DNA from: Ideonella sp.
Lineage (GTDB): Bacteria; Pseudomonadota; Gammaproteobacteria; Burkholderiales; Burkholderiaceae_C
NCBI GenBank assembly: GCA_025458335.1
Contig: JALOSQ010000006.1
Span: forward strand, 1 to 46,241
Direction of reading: 5' to 3'
Length of the DNA: 46,241 bases
The position numbers and the translations under genes are program-made. Below the pieces are notes generated by a model. That model had not been told where the DNA came from. It saw only the letters and a list, made by a program, of their open reading frames with translations, and did no database searches. Numbering within the stretch: position 1 is the first letter of the stretch; the number at the start of each line of letters is the position of its first letter. This document shows, one piece after another, positions 9,786-20,934 of the stretch.

Positions 9786-9861
9786 CCCGGCATTGTCCGG
9801 GCTCCCCACGGCCGGGCCTGCATGCCCGGCCGCTTCGCCAGGCACGGTCTCGCGTCCGGGC

Positions 9862-10065
9862 TCAGCCCCGCGACACGACGAGGAAGGCGAGGCCGAGGAA
9901 CACGAGCAACGTGGCCAGGCGCTGGGTCGTGGCGATGCCGAAGCCCAGCTTCGGGCCGAAGCGGGCAGCGAACCGCCCGACACCCCAGGCGACAATCAGG
10001 CAGCTGACCAGAGCCAGCGCCAGCCCGACGCTGCCACTCAGCAGACCGGAGGATCCCGAATCCAT
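9862..10065 (-). CDS. Small two-helix membrane protein, hypothetical
   Basis: I do not recognise a named family. The 67-residue protein (MDSGSSGLL start) has two hydrophobic segments, at about residues 10-30 (SVGLALALVSCLIVAWGVG) and 44-62 (TTQRLATLLVFLGLAFLVV), joined by a basic loop RFAARFGPKLGFG. A two-helix hairpin inner-membrane protein is likely. An AGGAG lies 9 bases before this ATG and only 3 before an alternative ATG at 10071, so 10065 is preferred. It ends 76 bases upstream of marC on the same strand and is divergent from the Nudix gene. Confidence 0.7.
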   Translation of the reverse strand: MDSGSSGLLSGSVGLALALVSCLIVAWGVGRFAARFGPKLGFGIATTQRLATLLVFLGLAFLVVSRG

Positions 10066-10144
10066 GTGCATGCTCTCCTGGATGACGCGGCCACTCTACC
10101 GCCGGGCTGCCGCACTGCCCAGCGTGATGACCTGATGAACGCCC

Positions 10145-10957
10145 ATGGCCGGCTCTCGTACAGCAACGCAACAGCAACGGCCGGACCGCCTGCCCGCGCT
10201 CGTGCAGCGGGCCCAGCGCGCACCGACCCGTTCGCGCGTGCCCCTGGCCCTGCCGGACGGGCGGGCAATCGGTACGCTGGAGCCGGCGCACGCGCGCTGG
10301 CTCGAGCCCGTCGCGCGCCTGCTGCCCCAGGCCGACGGCTCCTGGCGCATGCCCACAGGCGAGCCCGTCGATGCGGTGCTTGCCGCGCTGGCGCATGCGC
10401 TGCGCGACGCCGGCATTGCCGGCCGCTGGCGCGACGAGGCGCTCGACGTCACGACTGAAGCCGGGGAGGTGGTCGGCACCATCGAGCGTGCGGTGGTGCG
10501 ACCCCTGGGCATCACGACGTTCGCGGTGCACCTCATCGGGCGGCATCCCGATGGCGGCACCTGGGTCCAGCAGCGCGCGCTCGACAAGGCGACCGACCCG
10601 GGCTTGTGGGACACGCTGATGGGCGGGCTGCGGGCTGCGGGCGAGTCGATCCACGACACGCTCGAGCGGGAGACCTGGGAGGAGGCCGGTCTGCGGCTGG
10701 CCGACCTGCACGACCTGCGGCCCCTCGGCCGCTTCACGATGCGCCGCCCGGTCCAGGAGGGCTACATGGTCGAGCACCTCGACGTGTTCGAGGCGGTGAT
10801 CCCCGATGGTCTCGAGCCACGCAACCTCGACGGGGAGGTCGCGCAATTCGCCTGCCTCGGCGACGAGGCGGTCGAGGCGCTGCTCGCCGACGATCGCTTC
10901 ACGCTCGAGGCTGCGCTGATGCTGTGCGGCGCGACGGGCCTGCCCGGCCTGCGCTGA
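10145..10957 (+). CDS. Nudix hydrolase with N-terminal DUF4743-like domain
   Basis: Nudix enzymes hydrolyse nucleoside diphosphates linked to another group. The 270 residues carry a complete Nudix box, matching G-x5-E-x7-RE-x2-EE-x-G: GLRAAGE...RETWEEAGL, at about residues 160-180. The N-terminal 100 residues resemble the DUF4743 domain found next to Nudix domains in proteins related to the yeast thiamine-pyrophosphokinase-associated Tnr3 type, which act on damaged thiamine diphosphates. The substrate is inferred from this family link only. The gene stands alone, divergent from the small membrane protein and convergent with the FAD/GcvT gene. Confidence 0.88.
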   Translation: MAGSRTATQQQRPDRLPALVQRAQRAPTRSRVPLALPDGRAIGTLEPAHARWLEPVARLLPQADGSWRMPTGEPVDAVLAALAHALRDAGIAGRWRDEALDVTTEAGEVVGTIERAVVRPLGITTFAVHLIGRHPDGGTWVQQRALDKATDPGLWDTLMGGLRAAGESIHDTLERETWEEAGLRLADLHDLRPLGRFTMRRPVQEGYMVEHLDVFEAVIPDGLEPRNLDGEVAQFACLGDEAVEALLADDRFTLEAALMLCGATGLPGLR

Positions 10958-10977
10958 AGCTGTCGATCAACCCGACC

Positions 10978-10991
10978 GACGGGCGCCCGTC
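10978..10991. repeat. 14-bp perfect palindrome in convergent gap
   Basis: GACGGGCGCCCGTC lies between the convergent Nudix and FAD/GcvT genes, in a 117-base gap that is otherwise GC-rich and featureless. It could form part of a bidirectional terminator stem, although no T-run is present. Confidence 0.3.
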
Positions 10992-11074
10992 CGGACCGTG
11001 GTGCCCCCACGCGACGCGGGTGCACCCGGGTGGGCCCAAACGGGGCTGGCGATGCCGATCCCCGCGGCGAGGCG

Positions 11075-13534
11075 TCACGGTGGTGGCCAGCGGTCGTAGA
11101 CCCGGGCCGCGACGGGTTCGCCCCAGCATTCGACGGTGACCGGCCGGCCGTCGTGCGGTGCCTGCGCCGGTGTGCCCCGCACGTAACCGAGCGCCACGCA
11201 GCGGCCGCTGCGCCAGCCCCAGCCGGCCGACGTCAGCTCCCCGACGGGCTCGCCGTCGAGGTGGATCGGTTCGCCGCCCCAGCACCACGCGAGCGGGTCG
11301 TCGAGCACGACGGTCACGAGGCGTTTTCGCAGCGGCTGGCCACGCGCCGCCTGCAGGGCCGCGCGCCCGACGAACTCGACCGGCTTGTCGAGCGACACAC
11401 CCGCCCACAGCCCGGCCTCGGCCGGCGTCTCGTCCGGGCCGAGTTCGGCGCCCCAGGCGCGGCGGCCCGCCTCGATGCGCAGGGCATCGAGCGCGTAGTA
11501 GCCGGCATCGCGCAGGCCCAGGCCCTCGGCCGCGTTGCGCATCACCTGATCGACGTGTCGCGCCGCCTCGACGGGCACGTACAGCTCGAACCCGGGGCCG
11601 CCGACGTAGCTCATGCGCGCCGCGCGCACACGGGCATGGCCCAGGTCGATCTCGCGCGTGTGTCGGGCGGGCAGGGCGGCGGGGGACAGGTCGTCCGGGC
11701 TGACGCGGGACAGAAGCTGCGGCGCTCGCGGCCCCATCACCGACAGGACCGCCCAGGCGCCCGTCACCTCGTCGATCACCACCTCCTCGCCCTCGAGGCG
11801 ATGTCGGCGCAGGTGATCGGCGTCCCGCACCGGCTGCGCCGAGCCTGTCACGAGCAGGAAACGATCGGGGCCCAGACGGATCACCGTCAGGTCTCCCTCG
11901 AACCCGCCATGCGGGTTGAGCATCGCGCTGTAGACCATCCGGTCGACCGGTACGTCGACGTCGGCCGCGCAGACCCGCTGCAGCAGCGCGAGCGCGCCGC
12001 CACCCTGCACCAGCAGCTTGCCGAAGCTCGTCTGGTCGTAGAGCGCGACCGCCTCGCGCGTGGCGCGCTGCTCGGCGATCACGTTGGGCAGCCACCCAGG
12101 CCGATGCAGCGTCGGCGGTGGCTCGGTCTGCCCGGGCTCGAGGAAGTAGTTGGCTCGCTCCCACCCGAACTTGCTGCCGAACACGGCCCCCGCGGCCCGC
12201 AGCCGGTCGTACAGCGGCGACGTGCGCAACGGACGCGCGGTCTGCAACTCCTGTCGCGGCCAGCGCATCGCATAGTGCAGGCCCAAGGTCTCGCCGGTGC
12301 GCTCGGCCAACGCCCGACGGTTGGATTGGTAGGGACCGAAGCGGCGGATGTCGACGTCCCACAGGTCGCCTGGCGCCGTGCCGTCGATGATCCAGCGTGC
12401 GATCAGCTGTCCCGCGCCCCCGGCGTTGGCGATGCCGGCCGAATTGAAGCCCGCCGCGACGAAGAACCCACTGAGCTCGGGCGCCTCGCCGAGGATGAAG
12501 TTGCCGTCGGGCGTGAAACTCTCCGGGCCATTGAGCAGCATCTTGACGCGGGCCGTCTCCAGGCACGGTGTGCGGTGGATCGCGTTGCGCATCAGGATCT
12601 CGAACTGGTCCCAGTCCTCACCGAGCAACTGGAACTGGAAGTCCGCCGGGATCGGGTCGACGGTCCACGGCTTGGCCTTCGGCTCGAAGCCGCCCATCAG
12701 CAGGCCGCCGACCTCCTCCTTGTAGTAGATGTAGCCATCCGGGTCGCGCATGACCGGCAGCATCGGATGCACGCCGTCGATGCGATCGGTCACGATGTAG
12801 AAGTGCTCGGCGGGGTACAGCGGCACGTTCACCCCGGCCAGCGCCCCGAACTGCCGCGACCACTGGCCGGCGCAGCACAGCAGCGTGTCGCACTCGAGGG
12901 TCCGCACGGCGTCGCCGTCTGCCGAGCCGGTCGGCCGCACGCGCACGCCCGCCACACGACGCCCGGCCACCGCCGGACGGGTCAGCACCTCGACGACCTC
13001 GAATCCCTCGGCAAAGCGCACACCCCGCGAGCGAGCCCCCTTGGCCAGCGACATCGTGAGGTCGGCCGGGTTCGCCTTGCCGTCGCCCGGGATCCACAGC
13101 GCGCCGTGAAGGTCGTCGGTGCGCAGGAGCGGGTACAGCCGTCCGGCCTCGGCAGGGCCGACCAGTTCGACATCGACACCGAAGCTTCGGGCGAGGGCGG
13201 CCTGGCGTTTCAGCACCTTCAGGCGATCGGCCGAGGCCGCGACGTTCAGGCTGCCACAGGCCTTCCAGCCGGTGGCTAGGCCCGTCTCGGCCTCGAGCCG
13301 CCCGTACAGCTCGATCCCGTAGCGGCTCATGCGCGTCATGGTGCGGTTCGGGCGCATCTGCCCGACGAGTCCCGCCGCGTGCCAGGTCGTGCCGCTGGTC
13401 AGCTTGCCTTGCTCGAGCACCAGCACGTCACGCCACCCCTCGGCCGCGAGGTGGTACGCGGCCGAGCAGCCGGCGATGCCGCCGCCGACGACGATCACCT
13501 GGGCTCGGGTGGGCAGGGCGGCACGATCGGTCAT
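11075..13534 (-). CDS. FAD-dependent dimethylglycine/sarcosine dehydrogenase-like oxidoreductase with GcvT domain
   Basis: This 819-residue protein has the dimethylglycine/sarcosine dehydrogenase architecture. It begins with an N-terminal DAO-type FAD domain (VIVVGGGIAGCSAAYHL, residues 13-29). The WHAAGL motif with His52 follows; its equivalent binds FAD covalently in the mammalian enzymes. Next come the middle FAO region and, from about residue 440, a GcvT folate domain introduced by FGWERANYFLEPG. Family members oxidise N-methyl groups and pass the one-carbon unit to tetrahydrofolate. It is the last gene of the minus-strand phosphonate operon, 70 bases after the EamA gene. I infer a role in demethylating N-methylated aminophosphonates or N-methylglycines made from them, not general betaine catabolism. 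No Shine-Dalgarno is visible before ATG 13534. The exact substrate is unknown. Confidence 0.88.
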   Translation of the reverse strand: MTDRAALPTRAQVIVVGGGIAGCSAAYHLAAEGWRDVLVLEQGKLTSGTTWHAAGLVGQMRPNRTMTRMSRYGIELYGRLEAETGLATGWKACGSLNVAASADRLKVLKRQAALARSFGVDVELVGPAEAGRLYPLLRTDDLHGALWIPGDGKANPADLTMSLAKGARSRGVRFAEGFEVVEVLTRPAVAGRRVAGVRVRPTGSADGDAVRTLECDTLLCCAGQWSRQFGALAGVNVPLYPAEHFYIVTDRIDGVHPMLPVMRDPDGYIYYKEEVGGLLMGGFEPKAKPWTVDPIPADFQFQLLGEDWDQFEILMRNAIHRTPCLETARVKMLLNGPESFTPDGNFILGEAPELSGFFVAAGFNSAGIANAGGAGQLIARWIIDGTAPGDLWDVDIRRFGPYQSNRRALAERTGETLGLHYAMRWPRQELQTARPLRTSPLYDRLRAAGAVFGSKFGWERANYFLEPGQTEPPPTLHRPGWLPNVIAEQRATREAVALYDQTSFGKLLVQGGGALALLQRVCAADVDVPVDRMVYSAMLNPHGGFEGDLTVIRLGPDRFLLVTGSAQPVRDADHLRRHRLEGEEVVIDEVTGAWAVLSVMGPRAPQLLSRVSPDDLSPAALPARHTREIDLGHARVRAARMSYVGGPGFELYVPVEAARHVDQVMRNAAEGLGLRDAGYYALDALRIEAGRRAWGAELGPDETPAEAGLWAGVSLDKPVEFVGRAALQAARGQPLRKRLVTVVLDDPLAWCWGGEPIHLDGEPVGELTSAGWGWRSGRCVALGYVRGTPAQAPHDGRPVTVECWGEPVAARVYDRWPPP

Positions 13535-13604
13535 GGCGCGTAGGGCAGCGTTGGGCGAGGGGCGGACCGGGGCAGCGACTCCGGGGTGTCGCGTCGCGTG
13601 GCGC

Positions 13605-14486
13605 TCAGGCGAGCCGCAGCGCGATGACGCCGCCGAGGATCAGCGCCGTGCCCGTCGCGCGCTGCAGCCCGAACCGCTCGCCGAGCCAGCGCGTGCCGAT
13701 CAGCGCGGCGAACAGGACCGAGGCCTCGCGCAGCGCCGCCACTGCCGCGATCGGGGCGCGGGTCATCGCCCACAGCGCGATGGCATAGGAGCCCAGCGAG
13801 GCGAGCATGCCGATGGCCAGCAAGGGCGCGCGACGGCGCATCGCCGCGTAGGCGGCCGGCCGGCCGGCGGCGCCGCGCTGCCACAGCACCAGGGCGAGGA
13901 AGGGCAGCCCGTCGAACAGGAACAGCGCCGCCACGTACTGCAAGGCCTGTCCGCCGTGCTCGACGGTCGTGCGGATGCCCAGCCCGTCGACGACCGTGTA
14001 GGCGGCGATGATGCCGGCGTTGAGCAGCGCCCAACGAACCGCCGGACCCGGCATGCGCGGCAGGCCGCTGGTCCAGCGCGGGGCCGACGCCAGGCCGAGC
14101 AGCAGCACGCCGGCGCTGACGCCGAAGACCGCCAGCCAGCCCGCCAGCGGCAGGATCTCGCCGATGAGCGGTGCACTGGCCAGTGCGACGAGCACCGGCG
14201 CGAGGCCGCGCATGATCGGGTAGGTGAGGGTGAGGTCGCCGTGCCGGTAGGCGCCGGCGAGCGCGATGTAGTAGGCCAGGTGGATGATCGTCGAGGCGAC
14301 GATCCAGGGCCATGCCTCGGGGGGCGGGAAGCCGACGACGGCCAGCAGAGGAATGGCGGCGAACGCACCGAGCGAGTGCATCGTCGCGATGTCCAGCGAC
14401 TTGTCGTCGCCTGCCTTGACCATGGCATTCCAGGAGGCGTGCAGCAGTGCCCCGAAGAGCACGGCCGCGATCACCTCCCAGCTCAT
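13605..14486 (-). CDS. EamA/DMT family transporter in phosphonate operon
   Basis: This is a 293-residue drug/metabolite transporter superfamily protein with two EamA repeats and about ten hydrophobic helices. The N-terminal pattern ALLHASWNAMVKAG and the end of the second repeat (PIAAVAALREASVLFAALIG, WLGERFG) are typical. ATG 14486 overlaps the stop of the HD gene (TCAT on the plus strand, ATGA on the minus), which sets the start and implies translational coupling; the longer track ORF from 14735 is rejected. Within this operon it may move a phosphonate or an amine product across the inner membrane. Direction and substrate cannot be told from sequence. Confidence 0.9.
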   Translation of the reverse strand: MSWEVIAAVLFGALLHASWNAMVKAGDDKSLDIATMHSLGAFAAIPLLAVVGFPPPEAWPWIVASTIIHLAYYIALAGAYRHGDLTLTYPIMRGLAPVLVALASAPLIGEILPLAGWLAVFGVSAGVLLLGLASAPRWTSGLPRMPGPAVRWALLNAGIIAAYTVVDGLGIRTTVEHGGQALQYVAALFLFDGLPFLALVLWQRGAAGRPAAYAAMRRRAPLLAIGMLASLGSYAIALWAMTRAPIAAVAALREASVLFAALIGTRWLGERFGLQRATGTALILGGVIALRLA

Positions 14487-15051
14487 GCGGCCGCGCGCGA
14501 GGCACGGTCGATCTGGCAGCGAGCGGCGTAGCCGAGGAAGTGCTCCAGCGGCGGCGTGCGCAGGCCGGGCTGCTTGGCCCGGTCGTCCCACACCCGCAAC
14601 GCCACCGCGTCGCGCGCGCCGGGCTGCAGGATGAACGTGGCGGCCTGAACCTCGGTGAACACCCCGCCTTGCAGCTTCAGGCTGCGCTTGGAGTCCTCGG
14701 ACAAGTTGTCGTGGTAGGCCGGGTCGACACGGCACAGGTAGCGCTTGGCCTCCACGTGCAGCCGGATCGGCTCGCTCACCGCGGGCGCGAACAGGCCTCG
14801 AAGGTACATCGCGCCCAGGCGCTGGTGCGTGTCATCGATCCCTTCGAGCGTCGGCGTTCCGGAGCGGCGCGACAGCAGGTGACCAATGTCGTGCAGCAGG
14901 CAGGCCGTGATCAGCTCGGCGGTGGCGTCGGCCTGTTCGGCCAGGTGAGCCGACTGCAGCGCGTGCTCGAGGTGCGTGACGGGTTCGCCGTCGTACTGCT
15001 CGCCGCCGCGGTTGAAGAAGAGCAGACGCAGGTCGTCGAGGTTCGGCGCGC

Positions 15052-15055
<4 letters not shown>
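14483..15055 (-). CDS. Phosphonate operon HD-domain protein, PhnZ/TmpB-like di-iron oxygenase
   Basis: This 190-residue HD-fold protein belongs to the group found in phosphonate-degradation operons. In PhnZ and TmpB a mixed-valent di-iron centre splits the C-P bond of 1-hydroxy-2-aminoethylphosphonate or its N-trimethyl form. Metal-ligand candidates are present at PhnZ-like spacing: His31, His55-Asp56 (LLHDIGH), His77 and His100. Tyr21 and Glu24 (QYDGEPVTHLEHALQ) match the Tyr/Glu pair that contacts iron and substrate in PhnZ, as I recall that structure. It overlaps phnY by 4 bases upstream and the EamA gene by 4 bases downstream. No alpha-ketoglutarate hydroxylase partner (PhnY*/TmpA) was recognised. 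The substrate is therefore inferred. Confidence 0.9.
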
Positions 15056-18494
<3,439 letters not shown>

Positions 18495-18501
18495 GCACCG
18501 G

Positions 18502-18534
18502 ATTGGACGGGAGCGCCTGCAGATTGTCAACAAT
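18502..18534 (-). promoter_or_regulatory. phnR promoter with overlapping GntR-type operator
   Basis: On the minus strand, a perfect TTGACA (-35, plus-strand 18525-18530) is followed after 17 bases by TCCAAT (-10, 18502-18507). The -35 box sits inside the dyad ATTGT-CA-ACAAT (18523-18534), which fits the TNGTNNACNA-type site of FadR-subfamily GntR regulators. This suggests autorepression. The predicted start falls at or next to the phnR ATG, so the transcript may be leaderless. Confidence 0.6.
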
Positions 18535-18610
18535 CCACAGTAAAGCGTCTGCGGGAAACCGTGCCTTGCCACCCAGGGGGCGGCTTGGGCACCATCCGGG
18601 CCGACCGTCG

Positions 18611-18630
18611 AGCGTGACGTGTGTCACGCT
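18611..18630. promoter_or_regulatory. Strong dyad upstream of phnS, candidate operator
   Basis: AGCGTGAC and GTCACGCT form perfect 8-base arms around a GTGT spacer, 65 bases before the phnS ATG. It looks like a dimeric regulator site and differs from the GntR-type dyad at 18523. No plus-strand -10/-35 pair could be assigned with confidence in this gap. Confidence 0.45.
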
Positions 18631-18695
18631 GCTGCCATGAGCACGAAAGATGCTTGTGGATCGCTTGTTTCACCCACCACAGGACAGGAGTTCGC

Positions 18696-19775
18696 ATGAA
18701 CCGGGGTTCCCAGCGCCTTGCCACCGCCGCCCGACCGTTGGGCCATCTGGCCCGTGCCGCCGCGCTCACGGCCGTCGGCCTGTGCCTCGCCGCCGCCGCC
18801 TGGGCCCAGCGCACGACGCTCACCGTCTACACCGCGCTCGAGACCGACCAGCTCAAGGCCTACGAGAACGGCTTCAAGGTGGCCAACCCCGACATCGACA
18901 TCAAGTGGGTGCGCGACTCCACCGGTGTCGTCACGGCCAAGCTGCTCGCGGAGAAGTCCAACCCGCAGGCCGACGTGATCTGGGGCGTCGCCGCCACCAG
19001 CATGGCGCTGTTCGACAAGGAGGGCATGCTCCAGCCATTCGCGCCGCTGAACCTCGACGCGATCATGCCGCAGTACCGGGACCGCAAGAACCCGCCGGCC
19101 TGGGTCGGGATGAACGTCTGGGGCGCCACCGTGTGCTTCAACACCGTCGAGGCCCAGAAGCGCGGCATCCCCAAGCCGGAGACCTGGCAGGACCTCACCA
19201 AGCCGGTCTACAAGGGGCAGGTCGTGATGCCGAACCCGGCCTCCTCGGGCACGGGCTTCTTCGACGTCACCGCCTGGCTGGGACTGTGGGGCGACGACAA
19301 CGGCAAGGGCGGCGGCTGGAAGTTCATGGACGCCCTGCACGAGAACATCATGCAGTACACCCACTCGGGCTCGAAGCCGTGCGTGATGGCCGGCGCCGGC
19401 GAGGCCGTGGTCGGCATCGCCTTCGAGTTCCGCGCCAACACCATCAAGGCGCGCGGCGCCCCGATCGACCTGGTGTTTCCCAAGGAAGGTCTCGGCTGGG
19501 ACCTCGAGGCCGTCGCGATCCACAAGGGCACGAAGAACCTCGCGGCCGCTCAGAAGCTGATGAACTGGGCCACCAGCAAGGACGCCATGATGCTGTACGG
19601 CCGCAATTTCGCGATCACGGCCCAGCCGGGCGTGGCCGCGCCGCTGCCGAACGTGCCCAAGGACTACGAATCGCGCCTGGTCAAGAAGGACTTCGCGGCC
19701 GAGGCGGCGAGCCGGGAACGCATCCTGGCCGAGTGGACCCGGCGCTACAACGCCAAGTCGGAGCCGCGGCGCTGA
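18696..19775 (+). CDS. phnS: AEP ABC transporter substrate-binding protein
   Basis: This periplasmic binding protein belongs to an iron/AEP-type ABC importer; the family is the putative 2-aminoethylphosphonate binding component of Burkholderia-type clusters. The 359 residues start with a signal peptide (n-region MNRGSQRLATAARPLGHLAR, hydrophobic core to about 38, cleavage near AWA-Q). The mature protein has TLTVYTALETDQLKAYENGF and PASSGTGFFDVTAWLGLWG, typical of the family. ATG 18696 has CAGGAG 5 bases upstream, so the longer track start is rejected. It leads the plus-strand half of the phosphonate regulon. Confidence 0.92.
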   Translation: MNRGSQRLATAARPLGHLARAAALTAVGLCLAAAAWAQRTTLTVYTALETDQLKAYENGFKVANPDIDIKWVRDSTGVVTAKLLAEKSNPQADVIWGVAATSMALFDKEGMLQPFAPLNLDAIMPQYRDRKNPPAWVGMNVWGATVCFNTVEAQKRGIPKPETWQDLTKPVYKGQVVMPNPASSGTGFFDVTAWLGLWGDDNGKGGGWKFMDALHENIMQYTHSGSKPCVMAGAGEAVVGIAFEFRANTIKARGAPIDLVFPKEGLGWDLEAVAIHKGTKNLAAAQKLMNWATSKDAMMLYGRNFAITAQPGVAAPLPNVPKDYESRLVKKDFAAEAASRERILAEWTRRYNAKSEPRR

Positions 19776-19798
19776 AGGCCGACGACCTGCCGGCGGCT

Positions 19799-20890
19799 GT
19801 GGCGTCGAGCGGGCCTGCCGCCACGCGGCGGGCGGACGATTACGTCCGCCTGACCGCGGTCGGCAAGCGTTTCGGCGCCTTCGAGGCGCTTCGCGACATC
19901 GACCTCGCGGTCGGTGAGGGCGAGTTCGTCTGTTTCCTCGGGCCGTCGGGCTGCGGCAAGACCACGCTGCTGCGGGTCGTCGCCGGGCTTGAAGCGCCGA
20001 CGTCCGGCCGCGTCGAGCTCGGCGGCCGCGACGTCACCGCGCTGCCGCCGGCCGAGCGCGACTACGGGATCGTCTTCCAGTCCTATGCGCTGTTCCCGAA
20101 CCTCACGGTCGCCGAGAACGTCGGGTACGGGCTGGCCAACCGGCGCATGCCACGGTCTGCGATTCGCGAGCGCGTGACCGAACTGCTGGTGCTCGTGGGG
20201 CTGCCCGGCAGCGAGGGGAAGTTCCCGGCGCAGATGTCGGGCGGCCAGCAGCAGCGAGTGGCGCTGGCCCGCGCACTGGCCACGTCGCCGCGCCTGCTGC
20301 TGCTCGACGAGCCGCTTTCGGCACTCGACGCGATCGTGCGCGTGCGCCTGCGCGACGAGATCCGGGCCCTGCAGCGCAAGCTCGGCGTGACCACGATCAT
20401 GGTCACGCACGACCAGGAGGAGGCCTTGTCGGTCGCCGACCGGATCGTCGTGATGAACCACGGCGTGATCGAGCAGATCGGCTCGCCCCTCGAGGTGTAC
20501 CGGGACCCGTCGACGCCGTTCGTGGCCGACTTCGTCGGCAAGGTGAACATCCTGCCCGCCGCGGTCGAGGCGAACGGACGCCTGCGCGTGGGCGACCAGG
20601 CCTGGTACTGCGCCGGACCGGCGCGCGCGCACGGCCAGGTCAAGGCCTACCTGCGACCGGAGGACCTGCTCGCGCGCCCGATCGGCCCCGACGACGTCAA
20701 CGTGTTCGAGTCGACCATCGACAAGATCGAGTTCCTCGGACCGCTTTGCATGGTGCACGTGACCGCGCCGGCCGTCAGCCTCGAGGCGCTGACGGTCGCC
20801 CTGTCGCTCAACTACCTGACCGAGCAGCAACTGCGCGTCGGCAGCCGCCTGCCGCTCCGCGTGCCTCCCGACCGGATCCGCCTGTTTTGA
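19799..20890 (+). CDS. phnT: AEP ABC transporter ATP-binding protein
   Basis: This is the cytoplasmic ATPase of the AEP importer, 363 residues from a GTG start. Walker A is GPSGCGKTT, the Q-loop lies in FQSYALFPNLTVAENV, the signature is MSGGQQQRVALARAL, Walker B is LLLLDEPLSALD and the H-loop is MVTHDQEEAL. A C-terminal TOBE-like domain (about 270-363) includes KAYLRPEDLLARP. The track shows a 746-residue open frame from 18650, but its first 380 residues are out-of-frame shadow of phnS. GTG 19799 is the best in-frame start 23 bases after phnS; it has no strong Shine-Dalgarno, so the start is the weak point. Confidence 0.9.
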   Translation: MASSGPAATRRADDYVRLTAVGKRFGAFEALRDIDLAVGEGEFVCFLGPSGCGKTTLLRVVAGLEAPTSGRVELGGRDVTALPPAERDYGIVFQSYALFPNLTVAENVGYGLANRRMPRSAIRERVTELLVLVGLPGSEGKFPAQMSGGQQQRVALARALATSPRLLLLDEPLSALDAIVRVRLRDEIRALQRKLGVTTIMVTHDQEEALSVADRIVVMNHGVIEQIGSPLEVYRDPSTPFVADFVGKVNILPAAVEANGRLRVGDQAWYCAGPARAHGQVKAYLRPEDLLARPIGPDDVNVFESTIDKIEFLGPLCMVHVTAPAVSLEALTVALSLNYLTEQQLRVGSRLPLRVPPDRIRLF

Positions 20891-20934
20891 CCGCTTCGTC
20901 GCTGCCGTCCCCACGCTCGCCAGGACCGGCGGCC

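Noticed and set aside
18650-20890. Apparent 746-residue protein joining phnS and phnT regions
   Set aside because: The first part is a shifted-frame shadow of phnS. Only the part from about 19799 is a real ABC ATPase.
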